The notes under the pieces were generated by a model that had not been told where the DNA came from, searched no databases, and worked only from the letters and a program-made list of their open reading frames with translations. A stretch of 64,000 nt of DNA, from positions 3,045,501-3,109,500 of the forward strand of contig OZ005611.1 in assembly GCA_963930655.1 (NCBI GenBank). Reading direction: 5' to 3'. Source of the stretch: Myrica gale. Taxonomy: Eukaryota > Streptophyta > Magnoliopsida > Fagales > Myricaceae. The first letter of the stretch is position 1, and every line of letters starts with the position of its first letter. A program made the translations under genes and the position numbers. Positions 1 through 10,448 of the stretch are shown piece by piece.

Positions 1-1
1 C

Positions 2-3000
2 TTCGGGTCACTGTTCGACGTGAAGCCGCAGAGTGATTTCACCGCGACGATGCTGACGAGGACGCACGAGCGAGGTTGTTGCTTGACCTACGACTACGTC
101 ACAGACGACGCCACGGATCTGCTTGGCGAGAGGGACTTGGATTTCATATCGGCGTTGGGTGGCTTGTTGATATCTCGCCCGGTTGATACGAGCTTGTCTC
201 ACAAGAATGCCTTGCAGCGCTGCATCGAGCACGCCAAGCTCTGGCTCTCCAACTCTGACCAGCCCATTGAGCCCAATGCCAGCGTTTCTTGTAAATATTT
301 CTGACAATCTGCATTTTTGGTTGTTGGTTCATGGGATTTTAAAATTTAATTTGTACTTTTTTTTCATTTGTTTAATTGCTTCGTAATATTTGTGTTTTGT
401 TTTTCGGTAGATGCGGGTTTGAGAGAGAGGCTGAATAAGATTATGGCTTCAGACTATTTCACCACAACGCCCGAGATGAAAGCTCCGGTTGAAGTTGCTG
501 CGGCCGCTGCTGCTGGAAATTATGCTTCTTTCCAAGTGCCGATCACAGCCCCCACACAAGTGGATGGTTCGGTTGCAGAATTCCAGCATGAGGTATAGCC
601 TTATATACTTTCTAGTAAAAAGTTTTGGATTTTTGTTTCACGTGTTTGTTTTCTGCTCTATAAATTGTATACATCTGCATCTACCCGTGTCTTTCTGGTT
701 ACATTTATGTGCCTCATTCTTTTTTTATTGGTGGCTGCATTGGGTATTGTATCGCAATATTCATTGTGTTGAAGTCTGTTATCATTTTACTGACTTTTTT
801 CAGATGCTTTCTGCATTGCTGGATCCGTTGGTTTGCAATTTAGGCTTGATGAAACTTTGTTAAGGAGGCTTGGAAATACTCGCCTTTACTGGGCATTAAG
901 GAATGTATCCCTTGTAGATTTCTCTTATGTGTGGAAATACGGGTAATTAGCTGCCTCTAGAAGTGGAGCATGACTTAATCCAATAATATGTTGGTGCTTT
1001 GGATGTTTCAAGTGAAAATAAGGATGACTTATCTCTGTATGTGCTTTCTGGGATTGTAGATAATTAGAGATTTCTCTGTTTGAAACTAGAGCTGCTATTC
1101 CCTTTCATGTAGTATCCTGTACCAAACAAAATGTTTGTTTTTCCTTCAACTTACTATTCCAATGTGGAAGGAGGTCATTAAGTTTTGGCGATATGTGAAA
1201 CACACGAGCCTTGAAATAACTAGAAACAGGTCCCAATAAAGTTACAAATTACCATACGGCTCGATATGTGTCATTTTTGGGGAATATAATGTTAAGCTTA
1301 TAAATTTATCAATGCTGGTGTGCAACTAAAGTAAGTGCAAAAAAGAAATATCAGGGAGCAAAACAATGTTGGAGGGTTTAGTTATCTAGTTAGTGTTTTG
1401 ACCAAAATATGTAAACCATGTGTCTGAAGGAATCACCAGACATTGGTAGACATAGGTGTTGTATTGAGATGTTTACAACATGCGATTGCCATAGGAAGAA
1501 GTGCCATACCTCCTTGGGAGTTTCTGATTATGATGAAAAATTCCTAATAACTACTCTTGTATAAGTATGGGTGTTGGGTATTTTTTGTACAGAATTTTCT
1601 TATCCTTAAAAGGCATGTATGCAGTCCATGAGTGACTGGCTTTCCTGGCTTGTTGCTTGTTTCCAATAATGGGTGCTATAATTTCTGTGTCCTCTACTTC
1701 TACATAGTGGTAAGCTGAGGAATTTATTGTTTCTACGAAAAATGCATCACCTTTAGAGAACAACTGATTCTCTAATGGAGGTTGTTCCAATATTAGGGCA
1801 TGTTTTTGTTCTAGAATTGTAAATTTGAAGTTTGAAGTTGGAACTCATAGAAAACATAACTTACTGAAAATGATCTACCCATATAACTCGAACTCAATGT
1901 TGAAAAATACAAAAACACATCCTCAGTTCAGATTGTTGGGTACAACGCAAAGTCTTGCTTTTCTTTTTTTTGGCCTGTCTCTTTTATGCTCCATGTATGA
2001 GGGTGAAACTGTTCTCACTGTAATTTAATTACTTATCTTGCTTCAGAACAAAGAGTTGCTTAATTCTATCTTAGATTCTCTTTCAGTTTTTGTTTTTGGC
2101 TTTTCTTTGTTCTTCATTCTTCATGGCTTGCATATAAGGCTCGCTCCTTTTGTATGTCAAGATTTCCCTAATCTTCTTTATATGTAAATTCAGAGGAAAT
2201 CAGATGTTCCAATTTCGTTTTCATTGAAGCCTTGTTGGTAATTTTTTTTTCTTTTCTTTGTTAACTTGGAGAACCCCGGTAGTGAAATTATTCCAAATCC
2301 CACTTACCGGGTATATTAGAAATTGTTGAAAAATAGGGTAACAATTTAGGGAGAACACCCACTTGCCAGTTAAGGTGGGTCTTGGGGACCTTTCTTTGTT
2401 GTTGATTTCGTCTAAGCCTAACCCTTGAAGAATTAAATTGAGGTTTTCTATTTGTAATAGTAAATCTATGGCTTCAGAGAATTGTGATCAAGCATATCCG
2501 AAGATTCAAGTTCCTAAAATTACCTACGTAGAAGTGCTTCTAGATTTTCTGTTTTGTACTTCTTCTTTTGAAGTAAAATTGTTCTTAAATAATGTCCTGT
2601 GGGGTATACACCATAAAGAAGCTCCTGTAGGGTGAACATTTTTCCTTATCCATTTGGTACAGTTTAGAGCACTGATTCAGAAGCAGATACTAGCCTCCAT
2701 TTTTTACTTTCTTTCTCCTCTGTGGCACCAAAATTTTCTACCATTCTGAGGTTTCTTGGTTATTTTCTCTTGTTGGTGAAGGTATTGGTAATGTTTCTCT
2801 TAACTTGCATTTTAGGTTTGTAACTCATGATTTTGTAAGCAAATCAGTTAAGCTCTGTATTCTAGCACTCTGCTATTTAAATTTTAATTAGGCATCGCAA
2901 CATGGTAAACGGCAGGGATTTTAGAATTGTTGGATACCAGGGGTCAGTTGCCTTTCTCACTAGCTAATACATGTTCTAGTATGGAATGTCCAGTTCTTAT

Positions 3001-4540
3001 GTGATTGAGCTTTTTTTCTTCTTGGTTGTGAGCACTTATGTGATTGAGCTAATTTACTAGTATTGCATTTACCTGTCTGCTTGATTTAGAGGGAAGTAGA
3101 TAGTTAGAGTACATGAGGAGGAAGGATAAACTTCTATGCTTGTTCTAAGCATTGTCTTAAACCATTCTGACATGCTTCAGGGACACTAAACTAGAAGATC
3201 CCTCCAAATATAAAAATGCAAGCCTAAGCCTTAGAAGCTTAGGCCTCCCTGTGATAAGGATCATTCCACGTAATGGGGAAGGTGCTTCTGCAATTTTGCT
3301 GAAAGAACGTGCACCAGATGGTCTTACTTTGTTGTTTGTCCTTTCAGCATGATGTACTTGAAGTAAAATTTTATCACAAAATGGGAGTTGAACCTCGTCC
3401 TTGTCTTTTGTCCTTCTACTTCCAAAGGCCACAAGTTCATTTCTTCTTAGCAAAAGCGCAACCCTGTTCTTGCATTCCACCAAGAATAGTGATAGGAAAG
3501 GAGCACATGACTGTCTTAGTGGTAGCATTCTTATGGCTTGGGAAACAGAGTGTCTAGCTCCTTCCTGCCATTGCAATTTAGAGGAGTGGCTTCTCCCACT
3601 GAAGTTCCGATCCGATGAACAGGACAGGCACACGTAACTTATCCCATTCGCTTTTCTGATTTAAGAGTGTTTGCTACTAAAATAGATGATGTGCTTGCCC
3701 TTTTATGCCGTCCCAGAATAGATTACAGTTTCTGAAATAAAAAACATCTATGCATTTTAACTTCCAACATTACCTTTAAATTTGAACCACCTTCTTTCCA
3801 ATTTTGAACCCACTTTTTTTTTACCCGATGTAAGGGCATTCTGGTAATAGTATGTTTAATATGCATGCCTGTTTTAAACTTTTATGAGGATGGGTTTATA
3901 TTGCCAGCTATTTGTGATGACTTGTAATTTTATATATTTTCAACATTAATTTTTTAGATTCCTCCCCCTGGTTGAGCATTTCTTCTAAATTGTTGTTCTT
4001 TCGTAGGACCAAGACACGGCAAATTTTCAAGGACATGATGAAACTGGAGATAATGAATCAAGTCCTGTGGATGATCTTCAAAAGGTACTCTAAATTATCT
4101 CAAAAAACCCTTTCTCGTGCTATACTTTCTATGCCCTTGATTGAATATGTGAGGCTTCTGCATGGCAGGATGAAGAAGAGCCGGAAGGTGCTGTGGAGTT
4201 TGTCTCAGTTCAACAAGAACAAGTCCAATCACAGGCAGACCTGGAGCATGCTGAGATAGATCCACAGTCAAAAACACAGCAATACATTCCCAGAAGGGCC
4301 TATCAGAACCAAAGAGGTGGTCGTAGTGGTGGGGGTGGCCGTAGGGGTTATTCCAATGGACGTGGAGGTCGAGGCAGTGGCAGGGGAAGTGGATCCTATC
4401 AAAATGGTCGCAGCCCATATTATGATCAGTCTGGAAGTTATTATCCAAAAAATTTTTATAACAACAGGGGAAGGGGTGGCAGGGGTGGTGGGCAGCCTTA
4501 TAATAACCATGGTTCTGCAGTTGAAGGTGGTCCCAGCTGA
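2..4540 (+). CDS. RGG-box glycine-rich protein, 3' part (5' end outside window)
   Basis: Four exons can be assembled in frame: 2-290, 411-592, 4007-4084 and 4169-4540, with GT-AG borders (donors GTAAAT, GTATAG, GTACTC). The intron at 593-4006 is 3.4 kb. The N-terminal part seen is an acidic, mostly helical domain (LLGERDLDFISALGG), followed by an Ala-rich stretch and an acidic linker (DEEEPEGAVEF). The C-terminal 80 residues are packed with RGG/GRGG repeats and Tyr/Asn, a typical RNA-binding low-complexity tail, ending ...GSAVEGGPS. RNA binding is inferred from the RGG tail only. I associate it with the plant family annotated simply as glycine-rich protein (Arabidopsis At1g27090, from memory). 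The first exon is open to the window edge, so the start codon is not visible. Confidence 0.72.
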
Positions 4541-5245
4541 TGTCGGGGTCAGGTCATGACATTACTCAGTAGATGTTCATATGGTTTTTGGTACTAGTTC
4601 TCTGGGTGGGTGGTGAGAATTTTTTTGCCTCTGCATAAAACATGTTTTGACTGTTGGTTACTGTCGATCAATCACCATCCCGGACCTCCCTTTTTGTTAA
4701 TGGTTGTTGAAGAATTTTCACCAGAAACCTTATGAGAAAAAGTAGTTCAGCAACATTATTTATTCGGAAGGGCAATGCCTGGGCTTATATATTTCCTTGT
4801 GTTTTTTTTGTGGTTGCCTAGTAGTTAACTGTAACCCTATTGTTATCATCTCATTCTTCTTCACATGAGCATTCAGCAAGACTCTGCAATAGCAGTATGA
4901 AATTGAAGACGCCCAAGTTAAAACTTGAATTAGATCAATGAGGCATCTCTTTGCATCGAAACTTACTTAAAATTTCCATAAAATAGTTCTCCCACTTAGG
5001 TTTGTTCCATAGAGCAGCACATCCACTTTTTATCCTGACCAACTAACCCCGTGAATTAGAAGCAAGACAATGACATCCACTAGTGAGAGCGAGCACTGGA
5101 GGCTGGGGGGATGCACATGCACCTTTACATTTCTTTACTACAGAATGTCTAAACAAAAACTTACCTATGTTTTTTTCGAATCGACATTCCTTTTCGAATG
5201 CCGAAATCTGACATTCCTATGTATTTTTTTCCCATTATTCTTTTT
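4541..5245. other. 3' flank of the RGG gene, no gene seen
   Basis: Presumably contains the 3' UTR of the RGG gene (T-rich stretches from 4610 on). No coding region, RNA gene or clear repeat is recognised. Confidence 0.5.
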
Positions 5246-5419
5246 GGGCCGACATTCTTATTGCGCTTTGCTTGCCAAGGGCTAGAAGTCTTAAAACTAA
5301 ACACACAGCGTAGATCCGAAAGTTAATTCCTGGGCCGACATTCTTATTGCACTTTGCTTGCGTAGGGCTAGAAGTCTTAAAACTAAACACAAACAGCGTA
5401 GATCCGAAAGTTTATTCAT
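5246..5419. repeat. 86-88 bp tandem direct duplication
   Basis: Two head-to-tail units, 5246-5331 and 5332-5419, each starting GGGCCGACATTCTTATTGC and containing GGCTAGAAGTCTTAAAACTA. They differ by a few substitutions and a 2-base indel. No coding function. Confidence 0.85.
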
Positions 5420-5504
5420 GGCCGAAGGAGTGTATATTCGTTTTGCAAAATTATTCTTAAATAGAATAAATTTATTAAACGAACATTAAAAAATTATACA
5501 CAAA

Positions 5505-5877
5505 CATGGGTGGGTTTGTGTTGTTAAAATTTTAGGTATTGGGTCCGTTTGCCATGTAAAATTTCACAAAGTTTTACACCATCACAATAAAATATTACAA
5601 TATAATCTCTCTCCCATCAAATCATAACTTTTTAGTACAAAAATATAAAAAATTACCTCTCTTCACTTTTTCACTAAACCCAATACCTAAAATTTTAACA
5701 ACACAAAAATTTTACAACACAAACCCACCCTGGGTTTAGTGAAAAAGTGGAGAGGTAATTTTTAATATTTTTTGTAGTGAAAAATTATGATTTGATGGAG
5801 AGAGAGATTATATTGTAATATTTTATTGTGAGAGAATAAAATTTTGTGAAATTTTACATTGCAAACAGACCTATAGA
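5505..5877. mobile_element. Tail-to-tail pair of Tourist-like MITEs forming a fold-back
   Basis: The segment 5510-5731 starts GGGTGGGTTTGTG and ends CACAAACCCACCC, with subterminal AAAATTTTAGGTATTGGG inverted at 5685. It is followed at 5732-5877 by an inverted copy of its inner part (TTTAGTGAAAAAGTGGAGAG reading out to the matching GTTTGC/GCAAAC edge). The whole can fold into a hairpin of about 150 bp per arm. It shares inner sequence (CAATATAATCTCTCTC, CACTTTTTCACTAAACCC) with the elements at 6443 and 14975. Confidence 0.7.
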
Positions 5878-6442
5878 TACCTTAACACAAATTTCAACAA
5901 CTTTTTTTACACAAATTTCGATACATTTTTTAAAAAAATTCTAACAAATCTTATCTTTCCACTTTTTAAAACAAACTAATACTTTTTTATTAAAAAAATT
6001 ACATCAAATTGTCTATTTCTATATATTTTTATACTCTAATAAAAATTAAATATCTTTAAAACTTTTCATCATTTTTTATACAAAAATTTATAAAACTCCA
6101 ATATACATAAATATTCACAATTTTATAAAAAAAATTCTAAAATTATTACAATTTTTTTTTATAAAAAGAACCGTCCTAAAAAATGTGTTAAACAAGTCTT
6201 TGCATTTACAATGAGCTGCATGGAATATAACTCAATTGCGTCTCCGAAAATAGCATCTGCTCTCTACTCTTTTCACACGATTCTAAAGACCACCTCCCTA
6301 TATTCTTTATACCACTTGAAGGATGCAAGTCGTCTTAACCCAAGACGCCAAAAGCACATAAAGATGTTGAGCGCGTTCTCACAGATGTGAGATTTAAAAC
6401 TTCTCCTACCTAAAGGAATGTTAAATGGCAGGGAGTCGGCAG
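5878..6442. other. AT-rich intergenic DNA
   Basis: Very AT-rich with poly-A/T tracts up to about 6180, then unique-looking sequence. No gene seen. Confidence 0.5.
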
Positions 6443-6612
6443 CAATTTTATCTCTCTCCTAATAAAATACTCCAATATAATCTCTCTCTCTTCCATTAAA
6501 AAATATAAAATATTACAAAAACTATAAAATATTACCTCTCTCTTCACTTTTTCACTAAACCCAATACCAACACTAAACCCAATACCAAAAATTTTACCAC
6601 ACAAACCCACTC
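6443..6612. mobile_element. Tourist-like MITE, left end truncated
   Basis: About 170 bp nearly identical to the element at 14975-15173, including TCTCTCCTAATAAAATACTC and the doubled CACTAAACCCAATACCA motif. The right terminus CACACAAACCCACTC is followed by TAA at 6613. The left terminus seen in the other copy is missing. Confidence 0.75.
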
Positions 6613-7015
6613 TAAGAGCCCTATGATCCAATGCTTTTTTTCTTTCCCTTTTTTGCAGACTCTATAGTGGATAAAGCGTCAGTGCTGCGTCACCTATGAG
6701 AGGAAAATATTTTTTTTCTCTCTTTTGGCAACAGGAAAGCATCGATCCTTTTTTTTTTCTTTGTTTCTTTTTGGCTTAAATGCACCCCATGCCCCTGGGG
6801 TATGCCGAAAGAGTAAATATGCCCCTGAGGTATGCAAAGTCATTTTCATACCCCTGAGGTATACTTTCAGGAGCAAATATGCCCTTCCGTTATGTGATGT
6901 TTGAAACCCTAACGGTAAATACTGACGTGTCAAAATTAGACACGTCAACACCAATCACAACTCGACACCTGACATTTTCGAAATTAAAAAAAAAACAACA
7001 GAAAGAGGGGGAGAA

Positions 7016-7411
7016 TGATGAGGACCTGGGCTCTAGACCAAAAGACATGCCTTACAGTTAGAGTTATCCAAGCCCTCTTATTAACTCTTCTAATTAGGTT
7101 CTCCTAAGCAATGTGGGATCTCAACAATCCTCCATCCTTCGAAGACCGACGTCCTCGTCGTCTGCGTCTCCCACATGGCCTCTATAGGGGGCTTTCACCG
7201 GACTTGGGCCTACCCTGACCCGTACCGGATCTATAGGGTCGAAGAAAATGGGTTCATGCAAGCCACCACACGACCTAAGAAAGACGCATGGGCCACCAAT
7301 TGATGAGGACCTGGGCTCTAGACCAAAAGACATGCCTTACAATTAGAGTTATCCAAACCCTCTTATTAACTCTTCTAATTAGGTTCTCCTAAGCAATGTG
7401 GGATCTCAACA
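7016..7411 (-). mobile_element. TRIM (miniature LTR retroelement)
   Basis: Two direct 111-bp LTRs, 7016-7126 and 7301-7411, differ at about two positions. Each runs TGATGAGGACC...GATCTCAACA, so it has TG/CA ends. The 5-bp target duplication GAGAA flanks the element at 7011-7015 and 7412-7416. The 174-bp interior has no coding capacity. On the minus strand, the LTR is followed by TTGGTGGCCCATG, a degenerate methionine-tRNA-type primer site, and the other LTR is preceded by the purine-rich GAAGGATGGAGGAT. This sets the orientation as minus. Confidence 0.88.
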
Positions 7412-7439
7412 GAGAACCCCCGAGCGAGCGGCGCTCGCG

Positions 7440-7473
7440 CGACGGGGGAGCCCAGATCTGGGCTCCCCCGTCG
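7440..7473. repeat. Perfect 34-bp GC-rich palindrome
   Basis: Two perfect 17-base arms centred on AGATCT (7454-7459), each arm CGACGGGGGAGCCCAGA. A second, imperfect palindrome (GCGGCGAA ... TTCGCCGC) follows at about 7487-7518. Both lie in the core of the fold-back element. Confidence 0.9.
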
Positions 7474-7705
7474 GGCCACCCCTCGCGGCGGCGAAAGGAG
7501 CCCAGCTCCCTTCGCCGCTAGGGGGTTCTCCCCCTCTTTCTGTTGTTTTTTTTTAATTTCGAAAATGTCAGGTGTCGAGTTGTGATTGGTGCTGACGTGT
7601 CTAATTTTGACACGTCAGCATTTACCGTTAGGGTTTCAAACAACACATAACGGAAGGACATATTTGCTCTTTCGGCATACCCCAGGGACATGGGGTGCAT
7701 TTAAG

Positions 7706-8411
7706 CTTTTTTTTTTTGGGCGAGAGGAAAGGGGCTTGGAACAACGCCAAAATTGGGTTGCACGATGGATCCAATATGAACGGTTGGAATTTGCTACCTC
7801 TAAAGTCTAAAGAGCATTTAGTGGGATAACTAATAACTGAGGTGACAAAATCCGAAACACCAACTTGGAAAGTACTCAGGGTTGTTTGAAAGTAAAAATT
7901 TTGGGTATTAAAATTTGTGAAAAAATAAATATATTTTATAAAATTTGACGAAAAAGTAAAGATGCGAAGAACATTTTCATCCTCTTTCCTTGAAAAAAAT
8001 CTGAGCGTATCAGCGTACGAAACCAGATCCGTTCAATCAGCCATCAAGAAAATTGATTTTTCACAATTTTGAAAAGCTACGGACTTGAAAAAATTGGAAG
8101 CACAAATGTAGAGGCGAAGTCAAGAACTTCGGCTTGAGAGTTGAGAGTTGAGACCAGCAGGGAGCATGAAGAAAAAGTCGACAGAGAATCAGAACCAGAG
8201 AATGGGTAGCAGCAGTGCTTTGGAACGGATGGCCAGCTGAGGAGAAAACCTGTTTTATGCTTACTAAAAACATTTTTAATTGTGTACGTATGCCCTAAAC
8301 CATTACCAAATTAGAGCCCACTGTCTACATTATAGAGTTGTCACCGTCAAATAGTAGGACGAATCTAATGCTCCCAGGGTCATTATCATAAACTCCTCCT
8401 TACCAACCTTC
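7706..8411. other. Upstream region of the thioredoxin gene
   Basis: No coding sequence recognised. The last part, up to the TATA box at 8416, should hold the promoter. Confidence 0.45.
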
Positions 8412-8415
8412 CAAC

Positions 8416-8425
8416 TATATATAAA
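8416..8425 (+). promoter_or_regulatory. TATA box of the thioredoxin gene
   Basis: TATATATAAA lies about 95 bases upstream of the ATG at 8515, so transcription would start near 8450 and leave a leader of about 65 bases. Confidence 0.65.
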
Positions 8426-8514
8426 GCCCCTCCAACCACATCTTTTAGTCCCAAGCCAAAACTCACATATCTCTAGTTTTTAGCCATAAGAAAAAGAAAT
8501 CTGCAGCAGGAGAA

Positions 8515-9146
8515 ATGGGAGCCGGCCTTTCCAACTTGGAGAACTCCTATGGAACAGTGACGGCGACGCCTCGAGTCATTGCTTTCCATTCAAAAGACCA
8601 ATGGAAAGCCCACTTCGAGGCCTCCAAGGAAACTAACGAAACTGGTAAGACTACAAACTACGAGGTCTCCTTTTTATGCAGAGTTGATATTGTCCTTTCC
8701 TTGCCAATAGGTATCGACTTTTGTGATGTTTTTGGTTTTGATGAACTTTGATTTCTGGTGCTGAAGTTGGTGATCGATTTCACTGCTACATGGTGTGGAC
8801 CTTGTCGATTCATGGAGCCAGCCTTCAAAGATTTTTCTGCCAAATATACGGATGTCGATTTCATCAAGATCGATGTGGATGAGTTGCAGGTAAAAAGCTC
8901 TTACTCCTTTAACAGAGAATACTTGTGGGTTAGCTGACTCTTTTGTCTTGTTATCCTTGATTGTTTAAGCCATGAATCCAATGATTTATAGTAACAAGGT
9001 TTAAATGTAAGCAGGCTGTGGCACGGGAGTACGGGGTGGAGGCAATGCCAACATTTTTACTGATTAAGAAAGGGAAGGTGGTTGACAAGGTGGTGGGGGC
9101 TAGGAAGGATGAATTGCAGAAGAAGATTGAGAAACACAAGGCATAA
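8515..9146 (+). CDS. Thioredoxin h-type (subgroup with N-terminal extension)
   Basis: Dithiol-disulfide oxidoreductase. Exon 2 (8767-8889) carries the active site WCGPC within [17 protein letters not shown]. Exon 3 (9015-9146) carries the cis-proline (AMPTFLL) and the end [18 protein letters not shown]. Exon 1 starts at ATG 8515 with MGAGLS; Gly-2 and Ser-6 fit an N-myristoylation signal as in h2/h7/h8-type proteins, so membrane attachment is likely. The junction of exons 1 and 2 is odd: the good donor G|GTAAGA at 8645 leaves phase 1, but the only acceptor (AG at 8765-8766) needs phase 0. The weaker donor GAG|GTCTCC at 8665 keeps the frame and adds a few residues (TGKTTNYE). A polyadenylation signal AATAAA lies near 9263. 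From memory, the nearest Arabidopsis relatives include TRXH7 (At1g59730). Confidence 0.85.
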
Positions 9147-10448
9147 GAATAGCAAATCATGGTGTAGCTGATCCTCTACTTGACAACATATTCTGCTACA
9201 ACAACTTTATGAGAACAAGGAGGAAAAAGACATCAACTAATACCTTTGTGTATTATAGCTAAAATAAAGTGTCTTTCTTCTCATATTAATGGAATAATCC
9301 GTGTGCATTCCTTCACATGGCAGTTCAATTTGTAAGACCTCTGTATTCTCTCTCTCTCTCCCTATGTTCAACTTTTACTGTTCTGTCTGCGTACATGATA
9401 TTTTTAGAGGCAAAGTTTCCATATCTATTGGGCAAAATCAATCTCGATCCTTTATTATCAAAACGACAATTTACATCTTTTTATCTTTTGAAAATCCTCG
9501 TACGCCCCCCCTCCCCTGCAACCAAAACAGGTTTTTAAGTCTGACGGAAAAATTATGCAAAATGACTGAGATGCCCATTTAAGACAAATTTTTTTAAAAT
9601 AATTCACAAAAAATAAATAGATTTATGAAATAGAGTTTCAATAGTTTTATTTAAAAAATATTACTTTTTTTTGAAAAAATATCATTTTAATTTTTTAATG
9701 ATTTTTTAATATTTGTAGTAATTATCTTGGAAGGACATTTTGATCTTTTTGTATTTTTTTTTCCATATGACTTAACTCTTTATTTGTACGGGAGGTTTTA
9801 AAAGTTAAATCACGGAAATTGTCATTTTAATAGTTAAGGAATCGAGTTTGATTTTGCAAGTTAGAGGCGAATTATGGTTTTTCCCCTTGAAAATATCATG
9901 TACGCCGATAAAAAGTAAAAGTTGAACAAGAGTGGCCACCTTGGGATACAAAATTCCCTTATATCTCACTTCGTTTCGATGAAAAGCACAAAAAACTGCC
10001 CTCAGTGCCCTATCATCTTTTCCCCCAAAGGCAAGATCCTTAGGACCACGGTAATTTGATAAGCAAAGAGTTTAACATAATACAAAAGGAACAAGGACAA
10101 TACTTTCCAATAGATCATCTAAAAAGAATAACAAAATATTGATCTAAAGTTCGTGCATTAGACAAGTCACTTCCAAATACACCATTTACGATGTTCTTCT
10201 TGTCACTTTCAACTGAAAAAACAACTATCTTTACATTCCTAACATACGAATTTAAATTAAATAACCCAAAGTCATCTTGTGGCAGCCAACGCCGTAGCTG
10301 AAGTCGGTAGTTTATCCCATGCTTCTTTCAAACTTCCTACTATGCACAATCTTGCTTTTATTAGTGCAACGGAACATATTTACATTTAACTGACCTTACA
10401 ATGTCAATTCGAGTTACTGGATAGTCATAGACCTAGCCGTCAACAGAA
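9147..10448. other. Convergent intergenic region between thioredoxin and DnaJ genes
   Basis: Holds the 3' UTRs of both genes. The region 9590-9730 is AT-rich with TTTTTTAAAATA-like runs. No gene recognised. Confidence 0.5.

Larger units (their letters stand above)
6775..7705. mobile_element. Fold-back (long-TIR) DNA element, split by a TRIM
   Basis: Starts CTTAAATGCACCCCATG and ends with its reverse complement, CATGGGGTGCATTTAAG. The arms continue as inverted copies (GACGTGTCAAAATTAGACAC at 6925 against 7595; GAAAGAGGGGGAGAA at 7001 against TTCTCCCCCTCTTTC at 7531), more than 200 bp per arm. The left arm has about 65 bp extra, made of repeats of ATGCCCCTGAGGTATG. The complementarity is interrupted exactly by the TRIM at 7016-7411. 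The centre (7417-7525) is strongly GC-rich. No transposase is encoded. Long arms suggest a Mutator-like or fold-back type, but no convincing target duplication is visible because both flanks are T-rich. Confidence 0.8.

Noticed and set aside
3157..3633. 158-codon open frame on the minus strand inside the RGG-gene intron
   Set aside because: No recognisable motif and no good splice or start context. Probably chance.
7016..7411. Cassandra-type TRIM carrying a 5S rRNA promoter
   Set aside because: The LTR lacks any 5S rRNA box-like sequence, so it is a TRIM of another type.
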